Shown here: positions 11,816-22,478 of the stretch, piece by piece | Position numbering within the stretch: the stretch's first letter is position 1 | Layout: each line of letters begins with the position of its first letter | Assembly (NCBI GenBank): GCA_001839685.1 | Contig: MLAK01000816.1 | Location: forward strand, 23,025 to 87,024 | Direction of reading: 5' to 3' | Source of the DNA: Tritrichomonas foetus | Lineage: Eukaryota; Parabasalia; Tritrichomonadida; Tritrichomonadidae | Length of the DNA: 64,000 nucleotides | The notes under the pieces: generated by a model | Told to the model about the DNA's origin: nothing | Database searches by the model: none | What the model saw: only the letters and a program-made list of their open reading frames with translations | Position numbers and translations under genes: made by a program

Positions 11816-13528
11816 CCTACGTTGGGAATTCCTTCGGGATGAAAGACAGGAGAAATAGCTCCACTTCAATTTATAGCTTTGAAGAGAAACTGTGTCACTC
11901 CCATGTTATAAAGTGAAGTGGAAAATTGTGAAGTTCTTAAAAAACATAAGTAGTGCCAATTTAATTAGCGAGATCTTAAGATGAGCTTATATATTTCTAA
12001 TGAGATTTGGTTTCATAATTCTAATAGAAATGCCTGGAGAGAATTAATCTAAATTATGGAGTTTCACCCCTCCATGAAAAAAAAAAAAATAGAAAATTAT
12101 TTCGTTTTATATTGTTTTAAAAACAAATATTCCAATGGGAATTTTTTCTCTTGAACATTTCGCATAAAAATATGAAGTATAAAGTAAAATTTTCATCAAA
12201 AAGTTTTTTTCGATCTTATTTTAAAACAAGCCATAATACTATTTTGCAGAGAAATAACGATCAGAAAACTATTTACTCGGAAGAAAATCACGATGTGGAA
12301 AAGTAATCAGCGATATATAAGTAAAATTGCAATATTGCAAATGTATACAAAGTATACAACAGATGATAAATCACTAATTTTTTTGCTAGTATTGTTTCTA
12401 ATCATCGCTCAACAAGACTGTTTGATCCTTTTTCCATTCATCAATCAATTAGGTATAATTCAAATTATTGAATCAAACTATTTATTTCTTCCGTTCTGCC
12501 ATGTAATTATATGAATTTTAGGAATTAATTCAGATTTAGCCGATCTATTTTAAAATCGTAGTTGATGAATATTTTTGCTAAATTGCAGAAATGATCCATT
12601 TTACGTGTTATATATGGCCGAATATGTCAAATTAATGACTACTTAACAGTTCATTTAACAAATATTGATTTTCAATATTGTGACGATCTTTTCGAAATGC
12701 TTGAAGTTGCTTTAGATATTTTCTATTCAAGACATAAATATGTTCAAGCAAAATTAGTATTTTTTCACAATAGAATGAGAAAATTATGCTGGAATAGGTT
12801 CAATAGAAATAATATCAAAATATTTTGAAGTAAATGCTGGAAGAAGACATCTCAGTGAAAATAGAGTTTGTTATTCGATACTTGTTATTAAGTGAAACAG
12901 AATATTATATCTAAATAATTATTAAAAAATCTAGATTTATTAATAGTTCATTGCTTTTTTTATCCTTTAATTTAAAACTGCACTTCGAAATATCTTAACT
13001 AGAACTTTACCCGAAAATAATATCATTATTAGGAAAATTTGAAAGTAAATTCATCTTAAATTTTCAAAAGATAAAGAGATATTAGACATCAATTCTCTAA
13101 TATTGGGTGCTTATCATTTTATTTCAGAATTTTACATAAACCATAGAAAAAAGGTCTTTTATTTTGTGGACATTTTAAAAAGTATATTGAGCAAGTAAAG
13201 TAATTGCTTGACATTTTGAACAATGTCTTGGACAAAAAAGCAATTTATGAACAATATTATATATTCAATAGACAAACAAGAAATATGAAATTTTCCGACG
13301 GTATTTTCGAAAGTTTTCCAGAGATTGGAAACAAAATCCGAATGAAATTCAGCTTGATCCCATGGAATATTTATTTAAATAAGATTGAGACTATTTCATT
13401 TCACTTTTTAAATTTATTCTATAAGATAATTAAATTCATTCAATTGTTTAATAATTTATTTATTACGATATATTGAAAAAAAAAAAACAATTCTATATCT
13501 TATTGAAAAAGTTCTATCATTTTCTTTT
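11816..13528. other. Relic sequence with short coding-like fragments
   Basis: Plus-strand fragments with coding character occur at 12293-12514, about 12640-12890 (DDLFEMLEVALDIFYS is typical) and 13204-13476. They share no frame and match no family I know. Treat as degraded remnants. Confidence 0.3.
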
Positions 13529-13601
13529 GATAATCCTTAATTACTACCATAACTTTTTGAGACTTCGTCTCAAAAAGTTATGGNAGTAATTAAGGATTAT
13601 C
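13529..13601. repeat. Near-perfect 73-bp palindrome (hairpin) containing an ambiguous base
   Basis: Two 35-nt arms, 13529-13563 and 13567-13601, are reverse complements around a 3-nt loop. The only non-match is the ambiguous base at 13584, whose expected partner requires T. It lies just upstream of the tyrosine-recombinase relic. It may be a real element end or a fold-back artefact of assembly. Confidence 0.85.
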
Positions 13602-13745
13602 AAGGACACTTTTTTAAAGAAAAAGATCGGTATTCGTTCAAAAAATTACAGTTCGATACTTTTTCAATCATTTACAAAAAATAAAATATAGAAAAAAAAT
13701 AATATTTTTAAAAATTCAGAATTTAATGCTTTTAGCCGAAATCAA

Positions 13746-14554
13746 ATGTCTGATCTCTTTTACCAACTTCTAGCACAAGCTGAAATAGTCACAGGTGAAT
13801 CTATATCCGATAATTCAAGGAAAACTTATAATAATGGAATCAGTGCTTATAAGACCATAATGAATTCATTTATTCATGTTGATCCATTTCCCATCACTGA
13901 AAATAAAATTAAAGCATTTTTAATGTTTCAAAAAGAATAAAAACGTGACTTTATCTACGCTTCTTTCCTATAGAACGGCTTTTACGTTTTATTTCAAAGA
14001 AAATGATTTAGATGTACTTACTCAAACAATTTCATTCAAACTATTCAAAAGTGGATAGAAACGAAATTTTAAGATTAATTCTTTCCCTTATACCAAAGAA
14101 GCTTTCAAGATCGAATATTTTGATTGAATTTTAGCTGAATTTCCAGTGAATCAAGTTACTAACTGTAGATATATCTATGTTTTAAATGACACTGATTTTT
14201 ACAGCTTTTTTAAGAATTTCGGAACTTCTTAATCTTAGAAAATGTGATATTATTCGCGATGACGATAATAATCCATTAATAATCAATATTGGATTTTCTA
14301 AAACTGACCAAACCGGAGAAGGTCCCAAAACATATGTTTATTATAATGAAAAAATATACAATCCAATTCATTATATTCAATTTATGGATTGTTTGGACGC
14401 CAATAATTTGATTTTTCAACAATCTGAATTTAGTTTTCGATCGCATTTGAAAGTTATATTCAATAAAATAGACTTAAGCACAAGAGATTATTCATTTCAC
14501 TCTTTCAGAATTTTTGACTTTGCATGGTTTTACTTCAAGAATACTAATATTTGA
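13746..14554 (+). pseudogene. Tyrosine recombinase (integrase-like) relic 1
   Basis: The first section (13746-13937) resembles the helical SAM-like N-terminal domain of tyrosine recombinases (SDNSRKTYNNGISAYK). A middle section in another frame (about 13945-14180) has ENDLDVLTQ and two in-frame stops. The catalytic domain (14186-14551) has the first Arg in FLRISELLNLR, the beta-strand KTDQTGEGPKTYVYY, and an HSFR box matching the H-x-x-R motif. The final nucleophilic Tyr cannot be found in frame. At least two stops and one or two frameshifts make it inactive. A diverged second copy lies on the opposite strand at 17585-18141. Confidence 0.6.
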
Positions 14555-15224
14555 CATTGCCGGTAATAATATGTATTCACTATTGAAACACATCAAAGAC
14601 AATTGAAAAAATGAAACAGGAGAGTTTTCATTTATCTAGTCAATATATCCAATTAGTAATACATCAACGTGTGGATCATAATCATTTGGCGATTTGTTAA
14701 TAGGTGAATCGTACAAATGGCCATTCCGATCTCCTAAAGTTTCATATTTAATCACCTGGTCGCTTTGGATTAGATTTTATTATGACTGATCATATGGCAT
14801 TTTTCTAAATACATTACAAATTTCATTTCCTGTTGAATTCTTTGAATAATATATCAAAAAGAGAGAAACAAGAACAAAGTCAAAGAAAAACTGAAAACAC
14901 TGATATAATGACAATATTAGATGCTGCTTATATAAAAAAGCAAATATTTTTTCGCCTTGGAATTTTTGACGAATTGAGTGATTCCCAACTTTTCTGGATT
15001 GGATATACAGACCATAGAACATTTTTTTGAGAATAATAGACGTATGTGTAAAGGTGACAATCGAAAAAACACTTTTTTGAATACTGCTCTTAAAACTATT
15101 TAGTCCGGAATCATTCTTCATAGAAATGATTTCACTTTACCACCAGATCGAAGAAAATCATCCTCATGAACTGAACTTGAAGATTTGCAAAGTATCTTTC
15201 CAGAATTCGGTGAATCTTAATTTA
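14555..15224. other. Downstream relic of the recombinase region
   Basis: No frame can be followed with confidence. The open stretches at 14833-15030 (plus) and 14780-15121 (minus) overlap and neither shows a domain. Confidence 0.35.
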
Positions 15225-15524
15225 TTATATAAAATGTTTTAAACCGGATAGCAATGTTTTGTTAGAGATAACCCATGCTATTCTGATCCATTCACGATTA
15301 AACAGTTTTGAAAAAGCCAGAAGCTTACAAGTCTCGAGATCAATCCAAACGTTTTCGCTCAATCCTTCGATATTCTTAGGCGCGCCCAACCAATTAGAGT
15401 TCTGACGGGATAAGCTATTCAGAACCGAATTATAGCGCCGAATCACGCTGGTCATAGTTTGATCATATGTAAATTGATAAGGTATAATTGGGTAAAATCT
15501 GCAATGAATCCGAATTTTTAGCAC
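15225..15524 (-). CDS. Small hypothetical protein, possibly a relic
   Basis: A 99-codon minus-strand frame starting at 15524, Trp- and Leu-containing with balanced composition (LETCKLLAFSKLFNREWIRIAW). The DNA is less AT-rich than its neighbours (about 15345-15450), which argues for coding origin or for a different source. No family recognised, no neighbours in the same frame. Confidence 0.25.
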   Translation of the reverse strand: MLKIRIHCRFYPIIPYQFTYDQTMTSVIRRYNSVLNSLSRQNSNWLGAPKNIEGLSENVWIDLETCKLLAFSKLFNREWIRIAWVISNKTLLSGLKHFI

Positions 15525-16129
15525 ATTTTTTAATATCTTATATTCGTCTTGTGTAAGGAGATCTTTGATTGCAAGTATTATGAATTAGCGAACTCTAGAT
15601 TCATCTGTAAAATTTTGAATAGCAAATTAATTAAATATAATTAAAAAATAATATACCTATAAAATTAGATATTTCTGCCTTATTAAGAGAAAACTATTTC
15701 TCCAATCCGCACATCTGTGTTTTCGGATTTGTTTCATTCATAATATTCCGAATACATCCTTCTTATCACCAATTTATCATAACAATTCACAATTTTTTTA
15801 AATCCTTATTGAATCGAATATATTGATTTTTTGGTTTACTAATTGGGCCTTATTAAGTTCATTTCATTTCAAACATATAGTCTAATCTATAGTGAGATGA
15901 AAATTCTAAATATGATAATAGGTGAAAAAAAGAATAAACGAAGAAAAGAAGAAATGCGAAATTAGAAATAAGAAATGCCGAATTTTGAAAAGTTGAAATG
16001 ATAAATGTTGAAATAACAAATCAAGAAATGAGAAAAGCTAATGAAAATAAAGAATCAACTAATTAGTTGAAATTAATTTATATTTTTAAGAATTTGAATA
16101 ATTTTTAACTTTGCGGTGTATTATTGGAG
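15525..16129. other. AT-rich spacer with short A/G-rich near-repeats
   Basis: A run of related short units (variants of GAAATGAGAAAT / GAAATGCCGAA) lies at about 15950-16050. Otherwise nothing is seen. Confidence 0.4.
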
Positions 16130-16900
16130 CAAATTAAATCAGAAAGTGACCTAATGTATCATCGTTCTCGTTGTTGCTCTTAATATCAGTGTACATATCA
16201 AAATCATCGGTAGCTTCAGCAGACCATTCATCACAATTTGCTACAAATTAACGAGTGGTTATATTATCATCATAAGACATATCAATTTAGTCTATTACGT
16301 TCGAATCAATTTCAAATTCTCGTTCCAGATTTTTTTTTGATTGCTTTTTTGTTACCTTGTTCAGTTTCTTTGAAGGGGTTTCTTGGCCTTCCTCTCTGCT
16401 TGGGAACGTTTTGATTATCATCATTTACTTTTAGGCCTATTTAGGGTGTTCATCTGAGATACTAATGCAGTTATTCGAGAAAGAAAAGTTTCAGTATTTC
16501 TAAATCTGGCCTGGAATCTGCTGGGTTGTCGATAATTCGCAGCACTTAGATTACGAGCTGAACCATTTATCATTCTCTGCTCATATTCAAGATATCTTAT
16601 GTTTGCAATAATAAATAATGCATCATGTGAGGCGCTAAAACAAGGATTGGCACCAGGAATAGTTTTATTGAGATCTCGATGGAAACTTTCAAGGGCATTG
16701 TTCGTAGATCATGATGATTGAATGATTGTTATGATTGTAGTTGCTGTGGCCGCTTAAGTCTGCTGAGGATATTTTGAAATTGATGGTTAGTTTGATGACG
16801 ATATTTAATCATCATTGGATTAGGGAAGCCACAATAATAGATGGGATCCATTTATAGAAAATAAAATTCTTGGGAATTGGCCAAGACAATGAATTAGAAA
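16130..16900 (-). pseudogene. MULE transposase C-terminal relic with AT-hook-like tail
   Basis: On the minus strand, 16720-16440 encodes TNNALESFHRDLN, the conserved segment near the C-terminus of MULE transposase domains, followed by about 75 residues of helical sequence. After a frame change the tail (about 16430-16360) includes a KQRGRPRNP motif like an AT-hook, and an acidic Asp/Asn-rich end with two in-frame TAA codons. The catalytic part upstream (16720-16900) is barely recognisable. It is a dead copy. Confidence 0.55.
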
Positions 16901-17584
16901 TAAATGTAAAATAACCGCCAAATCCTCAGCAATAAAGAATGTCCATGGAAATGAAAAAGTTCATCCAATAGTTTTTATTATGTATAGAAAAAGCCATTGC
17001 ATAAAATTGATTTAATTTTTTTGTATTAAATTGGTGATGGTATTCTTGAAAAAGTGGTGTAGTGAGAATTGAATTTTTATATATGTCACTTTATGAGTTG
17101 AAGTCCCTATCTAGTTGGTGATTGTCTTGAAACATTACGCGTCCTGTCAAGGTCAACTTTTTCGCCTCTTTGGAGGAGAATTCTCCTTCGAGCACTGAAA
17201 AAGTTGGAATCATGAGATGCCTTTTCGGAGTGAGCTCTATTTTTTATTCCTTTTCTTTGATAGTTTTAGCTTTTTGTTAAATGAATAAATCAGATTTGAA
17301 TAAACATCAAAGACAACAAGCTAAGTCCTAACCTCTCTTTCACCATGTCAAATTGCCAATTTATTACTGACACCCGAGTTAGAATGAAGCTAATTGGTAC
17401 TTTATGAAAAAGTGGTTTTACTACTCTTACATGAAGTTCATATATTCCATTTTTTCGAAAACAAGACAAAATTGGATAATTGTACAGTTCCACAACAGTC
17501 GAAATTACGTATACACGAGCGCTTTCTTCTCTTGAAATTGGAAAATGCCATAATGTTGGTAATACAGCATAAACACCAGGCCTT
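16901..17584. other. Spacer between MULE and recombinase relics
   Basis: No complete gene. A minus-strand open stretch at 17290-17604 is probably degraded sequence downstream of the recombinase relic in a shifted frame; I cannot assign motifs. Confidence 0.35.
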
Positions 17585-18141
17585 TTATTTAATTCCAAGT
17601 TCAAGGGATCGGTTTGTCAAGGATTTACAAATTTGAAATAAATATTTCGAAAAATGAGTTTTTATATTCACTGTATGTATTGAACAATCCATATATATAT
17701 AGATATATGGGTTGTAAATTTGGTCAGTTCTATGTATAAAACAAGAAGTTTCTTTCCCAGTTGGGTCATTTTTTCTTTCGCGAATTAAGAAATTAATTCC
17801 TTTTTCATCTATCAGACAATCTTCAACTGTGAGATTATTGGCTTCACTAAATCCCAAAAACCCGTAAAACATTAATGTAATCATAAAAATCATCATATGG
17901 TCACTTTATGATGAACAATCACAATTTTTGCAGATTTGCTCTAAGACGTCGATCGAAATCGGTTCCTTTTTATTTGGAGCGTTAACTTTGAGTTATAACA
18001 CAATCTATTTAATGTACTTTTTAGATCAAGGTCTTTGGTTAAGTCATTAAGTGATTTTCTCTCAAAAAAAATAGTAACAAAAAAAAAACTCACTCTCACA
18101 CCCACACGTCTTCCTGGTGAATAAACACTTACCGAAATCAC
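17585..18141 (-). pseudogene. Tyrosine recombinase relic 2 (first catalytic Arg replaced)
   Basis: Minus-strand frames 18141-17941 and 17896-17585 are homologous to relic 1. They share the FF-E-x-x-LNDLT region, the MFYGFL-F-SE helix, the strand KNDPTG, and QIYNPYIYI-YMDC. The Arg that relic 1 keeps in FLRISE is Gly here (FLGFSE), so the enzyme would be inactive even without the frame breaks. The HxxR box is not visible. The opposite orientation to relic 1 means the two could mark ends of a rearranged insertion or two independent insertions. Confidence 0.55.
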
Positions 18142-18785
18142 TTAAAAACTTATTACAATTTAATAACCAGCTTTAAATGATGCTTATTGGTTAAATGTTA
18201 TACTTTCTGGAGTATTTGAAAAGTTAATTATAGGTATTGTTCGATTGAAAGAATCGATAGGTTGGTTTATTTTGTGGGTGTGAAGGTAAAATTATATTTT
18301 TTACTATACATCTGTTAAAATCTGCAGAATATAAGATTGGAAAGGCTTGAACCAATTCGCTTAACTGATTTCTGACATCACTTATTGTTTAGTTTCCATT
18401 AGTATACTTAAATGGGAAAAATGTTTTTATTTGATTAACGTCACTCATCTATATATTGGAAAACAAATTCTTTCGATCATATTTAATGTTATTCAACACA
18501 CAGAATAGGTCATAATTTGCATTAGTTATTAATTTATGTTTGTTTCAATAGTATCAAAAATCAAAACAGTATGAATCCTAAATTTATTTTTTTTCTCATT
18601 TATAAAATCACAAAAATCTTAAATAATCGAAGTATAATCGAACTAAATTTTTTCTTAGACTTATGCCTGCCATTTATTTATTAACAGGAACACAATAATA
18701 TCAAAATTTTTATTTTTTTGTCAATGTCAAATTTATAGGTTGTTTTGAAGTTGTATCTATTCTTCATTCAATAATATTATATTTT
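18142..18785. other. AT-rich stretch, nothing recognised
   Basis: No supported coding frame, RNA gene or repeat. Confidence 0.4.
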
Positions 18786-18789
18786 GATA

Positions 18790-19454
18790 TTTGTAGATTC
18801 GAAACAATCAATAATTACATAAAAGATGAAATAATTTCGGAACTTAGGAATTTTTTACAACATTTCTCTGAAATTCTAGCATATGAATTATTTAAAATCA
18901 TTTTATCTACTCGACTTCACCCTTTTAGCCATGACAACAAATATTATTTTGCAATTGTATATTTTCCTATCTTACAAGTTTCACAAACTGAAAAAATTCA
19001 CCAGAAATGTTCAATTCCCAATTATTTCTACTAATATTTATTCAAAATGATGATTCTTTGAATTATTATTTGAAAATTATTCACCTCGCTTATCATTTTT
19101 TTGATTGAAAATTTGATACTTTATTTGTTTCGTGATATTAATAACAATTAAAATGATAAATACATTTTAAAAAATATTTTAAACATAACAGATTTTGTAG
19201 ATTTTTTATCCATTTTCTCAGAAGATGATTTACTATTGCTTCTAAAATTTTATTCAGTCACATGTTTTGAATTAAAACAATTTATAATTCAATTAATAAT
19301 AGAAATATATATAAAAATGGAGCATAACAGCTTTAAGTTTCCAAGTGACTTTTTGGAGGATTGTGAAATTTTATACGAAAATGATAAAGATGACAATGAA
19401 GATGACACAAATTATTATATTAAATTACTATTTCAAAAAGTTAATCAAAAATAA
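18790..19454 (+). pseudogene. Degraded helical protein relic
   Basis: Plus-strand coding-like fragments at about 18796-19034 (NNYIKDEIISELRNFLQHFSE) and about 19190-19452 (VDFLSIFSEDDLLLLLKF ... DKDDNEDD) have alternating helical and acidic character. They resemble host-type multigene-family proteins rather than an enzyme. No family assigned. Confidence 0.3.
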
Positions 19455-19659
19455 ATCACTAAAGTAATCAAAGAGAAAAGCTCATTAGAACAAAATTTTG
19501 CTGATCTGATTTATAATTTATGAATGATAGCTATCATATTCAATATATACCTTTACACTACTGACAGATTTGCCAAAGCTAATGACCAAGCTTTGAGTTT
19601 CGAAATAAAATAAAATTAAGATTTTTATTCTGGTATTTCATTTTATAAATGCAGTAATT

Positions 19660-21090
19660 TGTTGTTTCCATACAAAAATAGGTTGTGTGTTATGGCGAAG
19701 AAATAATTATAAACGTACACATAAATGGATTTTTTGGCCATAAAAAATCTCCAAGAAATTGTTTTGTTACAAAGCCATGATCTCGATTCTTAGTTCAAAA
19801 GGAAAGTCTATGAAGCTAGATTTAAACTAAGTCGCCAAGATCCCTTAAATTCCCCTTCCATTCGATTTTACTGTGGAAAAGGTGAAAAAGAAAGGAAGAA
19901 AACTTCGAAAGTAGGATGGCCATTTATTTTTTCTTTAAAAGATGTCCAATCAAAGATTAAGATGAAATTCAATTAGATAATTTTCATTTCTTTAGAATTA
20001 ATTATCGTTGATGGGATTTCATCAGATATAATTTTATTTGTAAAAGCTGATGGATATAAATCTTCTTTATGCTGCTAATTACATTTTGTCTTTTCGTTTA
20101 AAACATATACTTCACCAGTGATGGGGTTTTCCTGAATTTTTTGAAAATTATCTGTATTGATTTTTTACAAAATTATTTATTAAATATCGAAAAAATTAAT
20201 TTTAAAAAGCGAGATATTTCGAAATTAATTTCTTATAACGAAAAATTCTGGCACAAATGGAAACTGAAGAATTACATAAAAATCTAACAGATGGAAAGCT
20301 TTTCTTTATTAAAAATACAAAAATAATTGATTTAAAAGAAGTACTTATTCGTGAAGTAGTTCTCTCAATATCAAAAAAAGAATAGGAAAATGTTCATTAA
20401 TATGATGATATATTATTTATTGATATGACCACTTTTCACATGTCTATACGCTAGAACATTGTTCCTTAAGTTCTGATAAACTATGACAAGAAAATTGTCC
20501 TTGCTGAATTCTTTGCAGTAAAAACTTTTAGCAAAGAACATTATTTGTGATTACTCAATTATCTAATGGAAGGCAATATCTTCGGGAAAGTACTTAAAAC
20601 TATCATTTGTGATAGTGATAGTGCTCTTCTTCCGGCAATAGGTGAATTTAATAAACAACAACTGCAAAATGAAACATTTTTTATCCAACATAATAAATGC
20701 ACATGCAACAAAATTGTGATTTGTAGAATTATCTGCTCTCACATGATCAAATATTCTTGTGAATATAAAGTTCATTTGCCATTTATACAATTCTTTAATG
20801 AGCAATTGTTTGAATCAAAAGTTGATCAAGAATATTGCCTGGACTTTTCACTGAGCCAAGTGGAGCTTAATTTAATATTGGAGGAAATGGTCTATCCGCA
20901 TGAAAACACCGAAAAAATCGAAGGTGACTATGAATCAAATGAAATATCATCGATAGAAAAAGTTCATCAATTAAAAGTCATATTGTATCAAAATATTTAT
21001 CAAATAGCAGAAGATGATAAGTTATATGATGAATTGTTCCAATATATAGAAGAAATAAGAAAAAAATTGCGACGGAAATCACGCCAGTAA
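19660..21090 (+). pseudogene. MULE transposase relic 2 with FAR1/FLYWCH-like N-terminal segment
   Basis: From 20410 the plus strand reads DILFIDMTTFHMS, the first catalytic Asp region of MULE transposases, then NYDKKIVLAEFFAVKTFSKEHY, then (20566-21087) KTIICDSDSALLPAIGEF, the second Asp motif. Stops (TAG and TAA near 20455-20475, TGA near 20550) interrupt it. The upstream fragment at 19860-19960 has a Cys and basic residues as in FAR1/FLYWCH-type DNA-binding modules. The C-terminal end at 21087 lacks the SWIM zinc knuckle. It is a second, diverged MULE remnant. Confidence 0.55.
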
Positions 21091-21560
21091 AAAATATAAA
21101 TATTTACAGGCTTTTAAATTATACATAAATAATATTTCTGAGATTCAAAATGAAAGGCGAAAATGCAGCATGTGCAATAAAATATCAAAGCATAAATCGG
21201 ATAATAGCATCTTTTTAAAGAAATTCAAAGAGCTAAATGACTTAGTAAAATATTGTCAAGAAGAAAAAAGAACCTTTTAATATGTCTATTGGCTTTATTA
21301 AATAAAGAATCATTTGTGTATCTAGTAAATTTGATTTTTTATAACAATTAAAAATTCGCGAATTCATGGGGAATTTCACCCGGGCATTTGGCACAGTTCT
21401 ATATTTTTCTATGTTAATGTATTGAGTCCGAATACGATTTGAGGGCTCAGAAATAGTGTTCATTTGGAATAATCTTATGATAAAATAGTGTTCATTTTGA
21501 ATAGTTTTATGATATAATAGTGTATTGAATCCGAAAACGATTTGAGGGCTCAGAAAATGA
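21091..21560. repeat. Short direct repeats between MULE relic and coiled-coil gene
   Basis: An imperfect direct repeat is visible: a segment at about 21423-21465 (ATTGAGTCCGAATACGATTTG.. followed by GAGGGCTCAGAAA) recurs at about 21522-21557 with ATTGAATCCGAAAACGATTTG, and the tract ATAGTGTTCATTTGGAATA-TTTTATGAT repeats in between. No gene is evident. Confidence 0.5.
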
Positions 21561-21567
21561 TGTCGAT

Positions 21568-22140
21568 TTGATAACCATTTTATCTTGCTCAACTCTTCAT
21601 GTTTATCTTATGCAAGATGTGTTTAATATGCACGAGCAGGAGGTTATTAAAAAATATCTCCATTACCAAGCAACTTTGAGTTCTTCTCAAGTTGCGAACA
21701 CGATAGAACAGAAGAAGAAAGATCATGCACACGAACACAAGAAGAATAAGCAGGAGGAGGAGAAGAAGAAGCCAGATATTCAGATACAAATGGTCAAAAA
21801 GAAGAAACACAACACGCTGCAAGAAGCTATGAAGCAACTGGATCAACGAAATCGAATGATGAAGGAACAAAATGCAAATGGAATTAGTGTGTTGGACGAA
21901 GCCAAGAAAATAATGTATCAGAAGAAAAAAGAACTTGATGAAGAAAAGCAAAGAAATCATGAAAGAAATATGAGGAAAAAAAAAAAAAAAAAGGAGAAGA
22001 AGAAGAAGGAAAAGAAAAGATGAGACAAGAAGAAGAAGAAAGAAGATGGAAACAGTTGGCTGAAGAAAACAAAAAAAGGAAAGAAGAAGAACAAAGGAAA
22101 CAACAGGAAGAAGAACAAAGGGGGGGGGGGAAAAAAAAAA
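21568..22140 (+). pseudogene. Lys/Glu-rich coiled-coil protein gene, 5' part, frame-slipped in homopolymers
   Basis: Starts in a plus frame at 21613 or nearby and encodes a highly charged helix (KKKHNTLQEAMKQLDQRN ... EEKQRNHERN). An A18 tract (about 21976-21993) and a G10 tract (22121-22130) cause frame slips; read around them, the sequence continues as a typical E/Q/R coiled coil (RQEEEERRWKQLAEEN, then EEEQRKQQEEEQR). The repeat at 22142 interrupts it, and comparable sequence resumes at 22479. Long coiled coils of this kind are common in virus-like structural genes of trichomonads. Confidence 0.45.
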
Positions 22141-22141
22141 G

Positions 22142-22478
22142 AAAAGAAACTATCATCTTTTCGATAAGCGTTTCGAGTTGCTAAGGTAAAAGTGACGGGC
22201 TATTTGGTGGTCTAAGACTGTTACCGTAAAAGTGACACTTTAATAGTCAATTAATTGACCATTAAAGTGTCAGAATCGTCAATATATTGAAAAATGTGGT
22301 TAAATATATTGACCTTAATCGTTTTATTGGTATGGTTAATTATATTTACCTTAACACCCCGACATGTGATATGACATAATACTCCTTTATATGCTACATC
22401 CAGTAAGAAAACACATATAGGACGGAGAGACTAAAGCAGCGCGAAGCGAAAGTATCGTAATTATTTTTTTTTTTTAGA
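22142..22478 (-). repeat. Copy B of the ~300-bp repeat, bounded by A and T tracts
   Basis: Homologous in reverse orientation to 4860-5175. It holds a perfect 38-bp palindrome with single central mismatched pair (22234-22271, centre CAATTAATTG) whose counterpart in copy A is degenerate. Both its edges carry related motifs: ACTATCATCTTTTCGATAAGCG on the left, and on the right the complement of ATACTTTCGCTTCGCG. An A-rich tract precedes it and a T14 tract follows it. These inverted ends point to a short transposable unit or a terminal inverted repeat. Confidence 0.55.

Noticed and set aside
21589..22156. Minus-strand Phe/Ser/Leu-rich frames
   Set aside because: Antisense of a Lys/Glu coiled coil gives exactly this composition.
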